A stretch of 64,000 bases of DNA from Closterium sp. Naga37s-1 (GCA_947471745.1 CANJKZ010000723.1:6365001-6429000), one strand, 5' to 3'. Shown: positions 21,767 to 32,388, numbered from the stretch's first letter. A program made the numbers and translations. Notes: a model not told the origin generated them from the letters alone.

Positions 21767-23150
21767 TTATCCATCCGTGCTGGTGCTGACTCCGGCCTTG
21801 GCGAGCCTCCTGAGCGAGATCAGATTTGCCTTTAAATCTGGGACCAGTAGCACGCTTTCTAGTATGACAGGATTACCGTCTGCTGCTCGGCCTGCTCCTT
21901 GCACTTGCAGTGCGTGCCCTGATGCTGACCGAACTTCCGAAATTGGTGCTGCACCCACTTTGTCCAGTAGATCAGATCTTGGAGTCATTGTCCAAGATGC
22001 GTCTGAGTCTAGAATCCAGGCGCTTAATGGGTGAAGCTCAGCTCCCACTTTTGTTGAAGCCCCACTTTCGTTTTCTTCCCCCTCCACATGAAAAAACTGT
22101 CCTACCGATCGCTCATTGCACTCTTCTTCATCCGCATAGTCTTCAGAGTCGTTGTTCATGGCTCCTGCTCCTTCATTTGACTGATTCGTGGGGGTCCACC
22201 ACTCCGGCTTTGAGTTGCATTTGAACCACGAATGCCCAACCTTCTTGCAGTACCAGCAACGTCCTTGCAATCTTGTATTGCCCCCATTGGGCCCATGACC
22301 TCCTCGATTTGCTCCTCCATCACGAGCATACGAACTTCCTGGTTGCTCCTGCCGATATTCATCATTACGGGTTCCTCTTCCAGGCCAGGGCCTTCCTCGG
22401 CCCCTTCCCCTTCTGCTGCCTTGCATCGCATAACCGCTGCTCCCTTCATCCCCTCCCCTTAACTGGCGATGCAAGAATCTTAGATCGCACCAATTCCATG
22501 GTCCATAAGTTCTGGTTTTGTGGCAAGCTCAGGCCGCTGGAAAACGGTGGCCAGGACTCAGGCAGCAGCAACAACATCTTGAGACACTTGGTTTGCTCTA
22601 GATATAACACCCCTGTAGCAGTAAGCTTGGCATAGATGTCCCCATCTTGTCGATAACACCTTGAATCGGCTCCCCCTCACTGAGTCGCAAGGACGACACC
22701 TCCCGTTCCAACATCAGAGTAGCCACACGGACGTTGGCGCGTTCAGGTCCTTGAGCACAGTCCAGGCTCGAGGTCCACAGTCTTCTTCCGGCAGCAGGTG
22801 CATTAAGTGCTGCCGTTGATTTTGCTCAAGGCTCTGGGACAGGAGGTAGTATCCTGCAGATGATCGTTCATCCCAGTTAGCTTGTAGGCTTGCGTCTGAT
22901 GGTCGCTTATCCACTCCTGTCATGAGCTTGAGAAGCCTGATTTGCCTGAAGTAGAGCTGCATCTTCCAATGACCAGTCATTGTATCCGTCGCCATTGAAC
23001 TTCTCAATGCTGAAGTTCTGCAGCACTTCCTTCAGGAGCGACCCCTGGTTTTTTTGAGCTCCTTGCTGCACCACGATGCCGGTCTCCTGAGTTCCGCTAT
23101 CTGTAGGTGCGGAAGATCCTTCTCCATCCTGTAATCCCATTATGCTCTGA
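21767..23150 (-). pseudogene. Element F gag and protease part
   Basis: Gag begins near 23142 (MGLQDGEGSSAPTD), with FSIEKFNGDGYNDWSLE and the capsid-like YLLSQSLEQNQRQHLMHLL region. A CCHC zinc knuckle CWYCKKVGHSWFKC follows Gly/Arg-rich sequence. The protease region carries WILDSDASWTMT, then VLLVPDLKANLISLRRLAKAG. Several breaks interrupt it. Confidence 0.82.
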
Positions 23151-23172
23151 CGCCACAATCACGTTAATACCA

Positions 23173-23184
23173 GCTCTGATACCA
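23173..23184 (-). promoter_or_regulatory. Primer-binding site of element F
   Basis: Minus-strand TGGTATCAGAGC, three bases from the LTR end at 23188. Confidence 0.83.
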
Positions 23185-23187
23185 GCT

Positions 23188-23792
23188 TGCTAGTCATTTC
23201 GAATTTTTTCGCGCCAAGACTTATTTTGACGACCACGATTCGGGAGAGAAAGTTCGCGCCATTTTGATAACGGCTCGGATCAATCCGTTCAAACGGTGTT
23301 CGAAAGGTCAAGTTCGAAACTCCACTCACGAGCTGAGTTGCCAGAAGACTCCTTGCTCAAAACATGTGAGAAAGTGTGCGTGTTCCTTATGTTCGGTGTA
23401 GCCGCCTTTTCGGACGTTCAGAGCACGCGAACAGGCTGCTCGAGCGGTATCCAATCAGCTCCCTCGAATAGTTGCGTTTTGAACATCAACGTTCTGAACA
23501 GTGATGTTCTGAACATCGGTGTTCTGAATAGCACTGAACTGATTCCGCCGCTCTGATTGGTCGAACTGTGTTCAGAACAGCACTGTTCGGAACAACACCG
23601 TTCTGAACGGCTGCGCAAACCGATTTCGCGACTGTGAATTGTCGAGCTGAAATCTTGAACTTCGAAATAACATTTTGAGCAGAATCGGCTGCTTGGTCGA
23701 AGCAGAAAAGCGTTCTTGAACCCTCGATTGTGGTAGATCCGCTTCACCATTTCAACTGCTACTTGAAAATGGAGTTGAGCACTCCTCCAGCA
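23188..23792 (-). repeat. 5' LTR of element F
   Basis: About 605 bp. The inner end (TGCTAG on the plus strand) is fixed by the primer site. The outer end at CCAGCA is inferred from the imperfect inverted repeat and could be off. Inside it are seven 9-base near-palindromes of type GTTCTGAAC on a 15-base spacing. Confidence 0.65.
23476..23608. repeat. Phased GTTCNGAAC palindromes in the F LTR
   Basis: GTTCTGAAC-like 9-mers start at 23476, 23491, 23506 and 23521, and again at 23570, 23585 and 23600, each 15 bases apart within its group. Such phased palindromes could be binding sites for a dimeric transcription factor acting on the LTR promoter; that role is inferred. Confidence 0.75.
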
Positions 23793-23815
23793 AACCGGCA
23801 GATTGATATACAGAA

Positions 23816-25000
23816 TGTTAATTCTGTGTTAACAATAAATAAGTGTACCCTGGGTCTTAAATATTTCAACCGCCATAATGTCAACCCTAGCATTTTTTGG
23901 AGCATTTGTAGAGAGTCCCCCGGGTCCTATAGGCGGCACTTTCGGTATCAATTAACTGTGTAAAAACCTTCCTGAGGTGATCCTAGGGTTGATCAACATC
24001 TTATCGCAGCATGGTATGAGAGCGACTCGGGAATCCTTCGCACTGCCACCGCCGAAGTATTCGACAAACGAAATGTGGCGTCCGGCAGACGTTCGCGTGT
24101 AAGAATGGCCGGAGGATTTGGTGGTCAGACAAATTTGACCGTTGAAGCGCAACCTAACCCGGCTGCAACAAGCGATGAAACGACGATGATTGGGACCGCC
24201 TGCCAGAAACAGTAGGAGAACGTTTAGAACAGAATAGAGGGTTGCACTAATAAGCAGGGCAGTACATATAGCAAACCCTAATCGGGTTATACTCACTATA
24301 GAGTACCCCACTGCAGACTAGACAAATAACACATTCTGAGCGAATCAAATAACCACCGTCCTCGCACAATTGCTTGAGCGACTCACTAGCTTGGAGCAAG
24401 GGCTCCAAACATTGCGGAATGGCGACGCAGGAATTTCTTCCCAACCCACTTAACCGGCCTTAACCGGTCACAATATCGCCCCGCACACCTTCTCTCTCGA
24501 CACAAATGGCTCAACCCCCTAAGACTTCCTGTCCCAGTGAAGAAGCAATTCTCTCTGCACAATCAATGTTCCTGAGCATATAAAAATTAAATACAAGTGT
24601 CTGTTTTGACGGCAGAGACTTCTATACGTGGAGCCTTGAGCTAGAGCTGCTACAAAAAAACACATATATTATATTATTTCAACGGGAGTCATTCGGGACC
24701 TGCTGAAGACACCGCTGACGCCAGGGCGCAGTACTACAGTGAATCGTTGATGACGTGCGGCGTCCTGCTGCGGAACATGTCGTCGGCGGAGCAGCTGAGT
24801 ATTCGCTCTTACGAGACAACGCCTGCTCCAGCCCTCGATGCATGGCGGCACCTGAACGACGTGTACCAACCGAAGGACTCGGTTTCATCGAGCTGCCTAC
24901 TCCAGCAGCTACTTGAGACTAAAATGGCCCCAAGGGAGAAGGCCAATAGCTACATTAATCTCTGTCGGAGCTTGTGAGAGGACGTCCCCGTTATAATACT
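23816..25000 (+). mobile_element. Copia element G, 5' part
   Basis: A probable LTR (about 23816-24010, from TGTTAATTC to ...CGCA) is followed by a primer-site variant TGGTATGAGAGC (24012-24023) and a gag-like frame (MAGGFGGQTNLTVEAQPNPA, a Leu-rich stretch LAQLLERLTSLEQGLQTL near 24360-24410, FDGRDFYTWSLELELL near 24610-24650, then ALDAWRHLNDVYQPKDSVS and LLQQLLETKMAPREK to 24977). These match the UBN2-type copia gag. Nothing beyond gag is seen. An LTR remnant of another element sits inside. It is a heavily broken fossil. Confidence 0.65.
24213..24340 (-). repeat. LTR remnant inside element G
   Basis: On the minus strand it reads GCAGTGGGGTACTCTATAG and TTAGGGTTTGCTATATG, the core of the C and L LTRs, with an outer end near TCAGAATG. 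Gag-like sequence of G continues on both sides, so a solo LTR or LTR fragment entered G. I could not define a clean target duplication. Confidence 0.65.
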
Positions 25001-25490
25001 TTCCCATTATTATATTTTCCCTTATCTTATTCTCCTTCTTATCCTCTTTGGTTTGGTTTTTATTTCATCTCAATCGTCCATGTATTCCATCTTCTAGAGC
25101 CTTCTCTTTATTTCACTTATTTCCTATTTTTCCCACCGACATACTTATTATACGGCACCAACAGCGCCGACAGTGGTGTATACGGTGTAATCTGGGCGTA
25201 ATCCCAAGTGCCAATAGCCTTGCGTGCCTGTGCTCACTTGTGATTGTAGTATCGGGAAGGGTGTGTTCCCGAATGTTCGTTTTATCTATTTTATCCTTGT
25301 AATTCCGAGTACAAATGCGCCTTGTATTCTGTTTTAGTGACAAGTTTCGATTGAGAATTCGATCCTGTGACACTTGGTAAAAAGAGTCGTTCTCACTCGA
25401 CAACTCTCGGTTAAGCAACGGTCGCGGAAAAAAACGCCTCGAAAAGCCGCCGGGGGCGACCAATTCGACGTCGATTTCTGGTAAGCACTA
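25000..25490. other. AT-rich stretch without recognisable genes
   Basis: T-rich runs (about 25000-25150) are followed by mixed sequence. I see no domain, primer site or repeat ends here. It may be host DNA or the non-coding end of an old element. Confidence 0.4.
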
Positions 25491-25494
25491 GTTC

Positions 25495-26095
25495 TGCGCT
25501 TTTTGAACCCACTCAAGAGTCCAGAGGCTCTGATTTTGAGGAAGGCTCAAGCCGCTTGTGAAGACCATCCAAGACTGTGGCAGCAATGACAACATCTTGA
25601 GGCACTTCGCTTGCTCCGGGTAGGTGATGCCGCCAATTTGCAGTTTTGCATACAACTCTCTCATCTTGTCAAACACCTTCTGAATCGGCTCCCCTTCACT
25701 CATCCGCAATGACGCCAACTCACGCTCTAGCATGAGCGTTGCAACCACCGACGTTGGCGCGTGTAGCTCCTTGAGAAATTTCCAAGCTTGGGGCCCGCAA
25801 TCATCCTTTTCCAGCAGATGCATCACGTGCGACCTTTGATTCAGCTCCACGCTCTGAGATAGGAGATAGAAGCTGGCGGTCGAACGTTCGTCCCACTCCT
25901 CTTGCAGGACGGGACGGGATCGTTTGGCCTCTTCTCCACACCCGTCATTATCTTCAATAATCCGACTTGCCGAAAGTAGAGCTGCATTTTCCACGCCCAA
26001 TCGTCGTAGCCGCTGCCGTTGAACTTGTCGACAACGAAGTTCTTGAGCACGTCCTTCAACAGTGAGCCCCGGCTGGTCCACACTCCCCTTGGCGC
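25495..26095 (-). pseudogene. Element H gag part
   Basis: Capsid-like copia gag of about 200 residues, parallel to element F gag over FNGSGYDDW through QPQSWM-like positions. It would build the virus-like particle. No zinc knuckle is reached. At least one break is present. Confidence 0.75.
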
Positions 26096-26174
26096 TGAGC
26101 CACCGTCATCTTGGACTCCACTATTAGCTCATGCCACAAATCCTTCGTTTTCGCTCGACTCCATGTTGTTCTAA

Positions 26175-26656
26175 GGGTGTGTCAGATCCGAAATTGGCTT
26201 AATCCGACTGGCCGGTTTTGGCGAAAGTAACACGTTAGCGACAGTCGCAAATATTTTCGACGAGCTCGCATCATCCGACCACTTTTCGTAAATTTGATGG
26301 CCGCTTCAAAAAGTCGACATCAATCCGACATGTAGTCGACTCGAATTCGGCCAAGATGTCGACTTGGTAATGCAACAGTAATCATGTGACGTAACAAATT
26401 TGCGACAGCCAATAATTGTCATCGCTACTTGTATCGCTACGAAATCTGCGACCCCGTCGCAACAATCCGGCCAACAAATCTGACACATTTGATAAGCGGC
26501 CAGCAAATCAGCCACCAAACGTGTCAGATTTGCAAACACAGCCGTAATTTGTCGACCAAAATTCGACCAATGCGTCGACGTTCGCGAAAACAATTTGACG
26601 ACCTAATGGTCGACAAATAACTAGCCAAAACAGGTTTTGAAGGATCTAATACACCC
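26175..26656. mobile_element. PIF/Harbinger-like MITE
   Basis: A 482-bp non-coding DNA transposon. The terminal inverted repeats are GGGTGTGTCAGATCC on the left (26175-26189) and GGATCTAATACACCC on the right (26642-26656); 13 of 15 bases pair. The element is flanked on both sides by TAA (26172-26174 and 26657-26659), the 3-bp target duplication typical of PIF/Harbinger and Tourist-like MITEs. Inside, CAAATCTGACAC (26475-26486) and GTGTCAGATTTG (26521-26532) are perfect inverted copies of the tip motif, possible transposase sites. No transposase frame is present, so it depended on a full element elsewhere. Confidence 0.82.
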
Positions 26657-26679
26657 TAACGGCAATCCTTAGAACCACA

Positions 26680-26691
26680 GATCTGATACCA
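26680..26691 (-). promoter_or_regulatory. Primer-binding site of element H
   Basis: Minus-strand TGGTATCAGATC, one base from the common site, two bases from a TGTTGACAG... end. Confidence 0.68.
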
Positions 26692-26693
26692 CG

Positions 26694-27650
26694 TGTTGAC
26701 AGCTGTTTGGGATCCATAGGTTCTAAACACACCTTTAAATCACACTAGATACTCCCCACGGGGTCACTTCCAAGGGTCCTTGGGTGCCTGGCAGAGCCAG
26801 CCCCTATCCAAGGGTCCGTGTTTGTAGAGGAAATTCCCTGAGTGCAAAAATAATCGTGTGTTCTAGAGCGTTCCCAAGCTATGTTGCGCAGCGTCGACGA
26901 CGAAATGGGCTCGTGTGCAGAATAGCTCTTCACGTCAATACGTTGATCGAGCAACTGAACTTGTCAAAGTGATCCAGAAAATGTTTTCACTAAGGATTGA
27001 TCACAATCAAGCACAAGCAAGCATTTTATATTTTGTCTTCTTCCTCCTCTTGTAAAACTTGTATTCAGATTTCACTTAGGACAATTGCCCCTGCTCACTC
27101 CTCGCATGAACACACATGACTTCCATGTGCCTCCAATGTGACTCACATGAGCTCCATGAGAGTTTACAGTTGTAAAACAGATATAACCGTTGAATGACGC
27201 GAGTAGCCGAATTGTACCTGTGGCGAAATCATTCAGCAATGCGGCATGACTTTCACGAGAAATTTATTGTCCCGCGAGTCAACGCGAAATACAGTTTTTC
27301 AACTGTAATTCCGAGCGCCCCCCACGTGCCACACGCCACGACAGAAAAGGACGTGACTGGAGATTCAGTTATTCAACTGAAATCTCGAGTCAAACCTCAA
27401 GCACCCCTCGCGATCCCTTGGCACCCCCCGAAACACACGCGCATCCCTAAGGGCCCACACGCGAAATCAGGATCACACGCGCGGTCAAGATTTCGTGTGC
27501 TTGACCAGTGCGAAAGTCAACAGCGCCCTCTTGACCAGTCAAACTATCGAGTCCCAACAAAAACACCCCACAGTACACCACCCGCTCGCATGAGGCACGC
27601 ATGAAACATGAAAAACAAATGGGACTTTCATGGGAGGCTCATTTGAGGCT
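26694..27650 (-). repeat. Probable 5' LTR region of element H
   Basis: The inner end is set by the primer site. The outer end is uncertain because element I enters at 27656; the same kind of sequence (catttgag.. repeats) resumes at 31422, so this LTR may continue there. No coding content. Confidence 0.5.
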
Positions 27651-27655
27651 CATTG

Positions 27656-28172
27656 TGTTGTAGAGGACTCTCCTCTACTTTGCAGAAACTGGGAATTGTT
27701 TTTAGCAGTAGAGCACTCTGCTAGCTTTCCAACGAGCCATAGATCACCTCGATCGCCTAAGTATCGAGCGAGATATCGCCGTTTATGTGCTAGGTAGTGC
27801 TCTTAGATTGAAGGATAGGAGCTCTCTGGAATTTGTGTTCGAATGTATCTTGTACAAAGAACTCTGAGTTTCACTATGATGCCATGCAATACAAAGCACA
27901 CAAATATATATGAACTGTAAACATCGAGTCGCACATGTAACCTCGAACCGCGGTACACTCGCGAATGTTCGAGTAACATTTCGAAGGGGTGAAATTCGAG
28001 TCTCGATTGTTCTTGTGCTGCCATGTGGCACCGAAGTGCAGGTTCTTCCGAAGTCAACCTGCAACTTCACGAAACCTGCAATGAACACATTCGGAAGCAA
28101 CACATTCAGTGGGTTGGGGGCATATCAATCGCCCCACCACCACCTTGCTTCCAACACACGCCACCTCCAACA
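27656..28172 (-). repeat. 3' LTR of element I
   Basis: 517 bp, starting TGTTGGAGG and ending CAACA on the minus strand. The polypurine run is at 28173-28190. Confidence 0.92.
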
Positions 28173-28219
28173 CTCCCCCTTGCACCCAACCCACTAGGTG
28201 TGCAATCCAACATGCTCGT

Positions 28220-29670
28220 AACATGCAGGGGATGGATCTTTAGGGGGTGGTTCCATGAGAGATTCCGCGTGTTCATCATCACCCTTGGTCGCGAAGCAAT
28301 ATGCCACTCCCTCCTTATCCGTCTCCCCAACGGCTACGGTAGCATAGTCGTTGTACTTGGAGGGAGGATGAACCTTACGACGCCCGCGGGTCAAAGCCAA
28401 TGGTTGGGAGGAAGGTGTGGAGGTAGTTGCCGCCTCGGTTGGTGACACCTCCACGACATCATCAACGCTCTCCTCGTTGTTCTCTCCCCCTCCACCTTCG
28501 GCTTCCTTCTCCACTTGAGGTGGAACCTCACTTTCTTCAACCTCCTCTCGTGCCGGAAGGATGAAGGTGACTTGTTGAGTTGGTTTCTCCTTCGCCGGGA
28601 ACTTGTCTTCGTCGAAGACCACATCCCGAGACGTGACGACGCGTTTGTCGCCCAAGTCCCACACTCGCCACGCACGCTCGTTTGGCGCAACTCCCAAGAA
28701 GATTGCCGCACGAGCTTTCGGTTGCAACTTGTGGCGAAGAGGATCCGGTACATGGTAGTAGCAAAGGCACCCAAAGGTGCGTAGGAGGGAAAGGTTCAAC
28801 TTCGTTCCGGTCCATGCTTCGAACGGAGTCGTTTCCGGTAGCACCTTTGTTGGCACACGATTACGAATCCATGCCGCTAGCACACTCGCCTCCCCCCACC
28901 ACTCGTTCCCAAGCTTGGAGTGTTGAAGTAGTGAACGAACGGCCTCCACCAATGTGCGATTAAGCCGCTCCGCCGCTCCATTTTGTTGGGGTGTGTAGGG
29001 TGTTGTGACGTCGTGCTTTATGCCCTTGCTCTTTATCCATTTTTCAAGCTCGTTGTTCACGAATTCGCCACCACCATCGGTACGAATAACCTTGATCCGC
29101 TTCTTGTCGTCGTCGCAAACTTCGAGCGCCCACTCTTGAATCGCCTTAGCCGCATCGCTTTTAGCCTTCAAGAGTCGGGTCCAACACATCCGCGTCGCGT
29201 CGCCGAGCATCACCAAGAGGAACCGCGCTCCTCCCTTTAATGCATGCCGCATCGGTCCACACACGTCCATATGAACAAGTGCAAGTGGGTCCTTAGCGAG
29301 GGGTGACGTTTGGCTACCGAATGGCTTGCGAGCCATTTTTCCTTCGACACACGCCGCGCACACGCCCTTCTCGTCGTCGCCGGCGATCACGTCGACTCCC
29401 TTCACAAGTCCTTTGTTTGCAAACTCCTTGTCCGAGTCGTAGTTAGCGTGCGCAAGTCGATTATGCCACGCCTTGAGAGTTTCCTTGGACCCTTGCGCCA
29501 CGTTGGATGAAGCTGCTCTCGGGTGCGTCTTGAGTTGGTAGAGTTCTCCGTTGAGAACGCCTTGTGCGAATGGCTTCCCCTTCCAAAAGAGGTTCATCGC
29601 CGCGCCATCGATGGTGATCTTCACGTCCTTCTTCGCGAGTTGAGTGACGGAGAGTAGATTCACCTTCAAC
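28220..29670 (-). pseudogene. Element I pre-integrase and integrase part
   Basis: Pre-integrase: KAWHNRLAHANYDSDKEF with CAACVEGKMARKPF. Integrase core: HMDVCGPMRHALKGGARF (first Asp), VIRTDGGGEFVNNE (second Asp), TPQQNGAAERLNRTL (Glu). The C-terminal part continues through LRTFGCLCYYHVPDP and RVWDLGDKRVVTSRDVVFDEDKF to an acidic tail. This long stretch is open. It is a different clade from A/B and from F/M. Confidence 0.88.
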
Positions 29671-29689
29671 CCGGGATGTGAAGCACGTT

Positions 29690-30816
29690 CGTGATGTCAA
29701 CCGGTCCGCCATCAACGATGAGACGCGTACTCCCAACTCCAACCACGGGTAGCGAATTGTTGTTCCCGAAGACGACGCGCTTAACGTCCCGCGGTGCACC
29801 AACGTTGGTGAGGAACGATGCCGAGTGCGTCATGTGTTGCGTTGCGCCGGTGTCGAGGAACCACGCGTCGCTTGGTGTGTTGTTCCCGTCACCGGCCAAT
29901 AACACGATCGACTCCCTCGTATCATCCGCCTTGCCGGATGCCGTGTACGCATTGCCCTCTTCGTCCCGCGCCTTCGATGGAGTCCAATCGCTCGGCCGCT
30001 TTCGACACTCACGCCAAAAGTGTCCCGGTTTGCGGCAATAGTGACACTTGCCGCGATGCTTGCTCCCACCAGACGATTCCTTCATTGCGCCCTTGCTCCA
30101 CTTGGACTTCTTTCCGGAACTCCCTCCGAAGTACATGGCGGCACCCTCGCTCTCATTAGCGAATTGTCGGCGACGCGATTATTCATGGAGAAGCCGACCG
30201 ACCACATTTCCTTCGTCCAAGTGTCTTGCACGCTATCGAGTGTCGTAATCACCGTCGACCACTCTTCCGGAAGGCCGCAAAGCAAGGTGAGAATCCAATC
30301 CTCCTCCGTGACCATTCCACCAAGGTCCATGAACGTTTCCCCGAGTTCCTCCACACGAGTCGCATACTCGTGCATCGATTCGCCCGCGCGCATCTTCACC
30401 GTGTAGAATGCATTCCAGGCTAGGATCTTGCCGTGGAGAGTCTTGTTCATGTGCATCGTCTCGAGCCGCTTCCATGCTTCACGCGCCGATGCTTGAAGCT
30501 TGATGCACGTGCATACCGAACTCACGAGGTTGATGCCGATGCGCGAAATCAACGTTGCGAACGCCTTTTGGTCCTTCTTCTTCCATGCCGCGATGCTGCT
30601 CTCATTGTCCGGCTTCTTCTCCGTTCCATCGAAGTAACCCCAAAGTCCCCGCTCCATCATGAGCACTTGGAACTTAAACTTCCACGCGGAGTAGTTTTGT
30701 CCCGTGAAAATCGGTATCGCCGACGTGTCGAACATCGTCACGGTTGCCCAGGGTTCGCCGGAATTTACAACGACACCATCCAAGGAAGTGCGGGAGGCCT
30801 CGCTTGACGTCATCAT
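29690..30816 (-). pseudogene. Element I gag and protease part
   Basis: Gag starts near 30816 with MMTSSEASRTSLDG, then IPIFTGQNYSAWKFKFQVL and the capsid-like MHEYATRVEELGETF and LLCGLPEEWSTVITTLD. The zinc knuckle CHYCRKPGHFWREC is near 30055-30014. Protease carries WFLDTGATQHMT and VLHIPG. One or two breaks. Confidence 0.85.
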
Positions 30817-30853
30817 GCTTGCTCCTTGTTGCGTGCGTAGACTCCTCCGACCA

Positions 30854-30865
30854 GCTCTGATACCA
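30854..30865 (-). promoter_or_regulatory. Primer-binding site of element I
   Basis: Minus-strand TGGTATCAGAGC, one base from the 5' LTR. Confidence 0.88.
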
Positions 30866-30866
30866 C

Positions 30867-31416
30867 TGTTGTAGAGGACTCTCCTCTACTTTGCAGAAAC
30901 TGGGAATTGTTTTTAGCAGTAGAGCACTCTGCTAGCTTTCCAACGAGCCGTAGATCACCTCGATCGCCTAAGTATCGAGCGAGATATCGCCGTTTATGTG
31001 CTAGGTAGTGCTCTTAGATTGAAGGATAGGAGCTCTCTGGAATTTGTGTTCGAATGTACCTTGTACAAAGAGCTCTGAGTTTCACTATGATGCCATGCAA
31101 TACAAAGCACACAAATATATATGAACTGTAAACATCGAGTCGCACATGTAACCTCGAACCGCGGTACACTCGCGAATGTTCGAGTAACATTTCGAAGGGG
31201 TGAAATTCGAGTCTCGAATTTCACCGTATCGAATTCTACTTCAGTCTTGATTGTTCTTGTGCTGCCATGTGGCACCGAAGTGCAGGTTCTTCCGAAGTCA
31301 ACCTGCAACTTCACGAAACCTGCAATGAACACATTCGGAAGCAACACATTCGATGGGTTGGGGGCATATCAATCGCCCCACCACCACCTTGCTTCCAACA
31401 CACGCCACCTCCAACA
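30867..31416 (-). repeat. 5' LTR of element I
   Basis: 550 bp. It has an extra ~33 bases relative to the 3' LTR; here GGTGAAATTCGA (31199-31210) and TCGAATTTCACC (31214-31225) form a perfect 12-bp hairpin. Confidence 0.92.
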
Positions 31417-31420
31417 CATT

Positions 31421-31755
31421 GGAGCTTCATGAGAGCTTTCATTTGAGCTTTCATGAGAGCTTCATTTGAGCGCGTCATGGGAGCCTCATTTGAGCGCTTC
31501 ATGAGAACTTCATTTGAGCACATCATGTGAGCCTCATTTGAGCGCGTCATGAGAACAGTGAACATGAAACAAAAAATGCACAAATACAAAATGCAATTAC
31601 AAATGAAAACGAAACACACAAAATGCAAGGACGGATGCGCACAGAACACACACAAAATGCGCACACACAAAATGCAAAATAAAATGACATTTCTCACTCC
31701 ACAAATCACCTTCAAACAAAACTCCCCATTTTCTTTTACCGTCGGCGAATAGGCG
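31421..31755. repeat. 24-bp tandem repeats and AT-rich tail beside element I
   Basis: Five to six units of about 24 bases on the pattern gagcgcgtcatgagagcctc plus attt (31421-31555) are followed by A/C-rich cacaaaatgcaaa runs. The same motif occurs just left of element I (27620-27655), so I entered this repeat. It may belong to the LTR of H. Confidence 0.6.
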
Positions 31756-31799
31756 GTAGGTTGCCGTGCAGACCATGTATTGCACTCAACACCAACGCT

Positions 31800-32150
31800 G
31801 TCTTGACCCCAACAGTCACCTACGTTACCGTGGCCATCAATACCCGCTTGCGTGCAAGCGCGCAAGGAATCGTCGTGCTCAAGGCACGAGGAAGCCGCAC
31901 GCATATCACACTCAATGATGTGTTGATAGTCCAGAACCTGCGCTTCAACCTTCTCTCCGCCGCTCAACTCATGGATTGCGGCGACGAATTGAGTACGGAC
32001 CCTCGCACGCGCGACATTCTCTTGCACTATTCGTCGCTGACAAAAATGCGCAGGCAGATAGTAAGAGCGCACTTCGATGGGATGTATATTCTCAACTTCG
32101 ACATTCCCAACTGCAACGGCGACTCAAACGAGCTCATTGATTTCGTTCCA
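31800..32150 (+). pseudogene. Element K protease tail
   Basis: VTVAINTRLRASAQGIVVLK, then ITLNDVLIVQNLRFNLLSAAQLMDCG and ILNFDIPN match the flap and C-terminal region of copia proteases and the start of the pre-integrase domain. The active-site Asp motif is not seen. Confidence 0.65.
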
Positions 32151-32388
32151 CTGCGCTTCGAGCACATCCACCGTTCGGACTGGAAACATCATGACGAAAG
32201 AGCGTGGGTACCACATCACCCGCACCCACGCGAGCTGGCGCTGCATGACCCTAACCCAGACAACATTTGCAGAAACTTCCACACGCCCACCGCTTCAACT
32301 AGCGCAATCGCCGCCCGTGGTCTCGCCGCCATCGCCGAGGCTGGAACGTCGGTGCGCCAGATGAAGGATTGTCGGTGCTAGAACTAGA

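Larger units (their letters stand above)
20163..23792 (-). mobile_element. Copia element F (5' part), interrupted by D
   Basis: A copia fossil of a second family, related to M. From right to left on the minus strand: 5' LTR, primer site, gag, protease, pre-integrase, integrase and the start of RT. The RT start (EALAG, EKWLASSDAEYNSLLKNNTWE) is cut by element D; only a short stretch of F continues on D's other side. No 3' LTR is seen, so F lost its 3' end. Many breaks (ten or so) mark it as old, and it is older than D, which lies in it. Confidence 0.85.
25491..27650 (-). mobile_element. Copia element H: gag and 5' LTR region
   Basis: A copia fossil of the F/M family. On the minus strand: an LTR-like region (26694 rightwards), primer site (26680-26691), leader, and gag down to 25491. 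The gag reads GSLLKDVLKNFVVDKFNGSG, YLLSQSVELNQRSHVMHLL, LHAPTSVVATLMLERELASL and LPQSWMVFTSGL, close to F. No protease, integrase or RT part of H is seen. A MITE lies in its leader and element I lies in or beyond its LTR. Several breaks. Confidence 0.72.
27656..31416 (-). mobile_element. Copia element I with gag, protease and integrase only
   Basis: A 3.8-kb element with two long LTRs (517 and 550 bp), primer site, polypurine tract and a perfect target duplication CATTG (27651-27655 and 31417-31421). The coding parts are gag, CCHC knuckle, protease and integrase; no RT or RNase H part is recognised between integrase and the polypurine tract. LTRs differ by about five substitutions and one 33-base length difference, so it is fairly young. 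The frame has about two or three breaks. The layout suggests a derivative that relied on RT supplied by a relative. Confidence 0.9.

Noticed and set aside
23476-23608. Heat-shock elements in the F LTR
   Set aside because: Heat-shock elements have GAA and TTC separated by two bases; here TTC and GAA are one base apart.
26306-26593. A 95-residue frame inside the MITE
   Set aside because: No transposase motifs; the element has MITE ends and size, and the frame is a chance opening.
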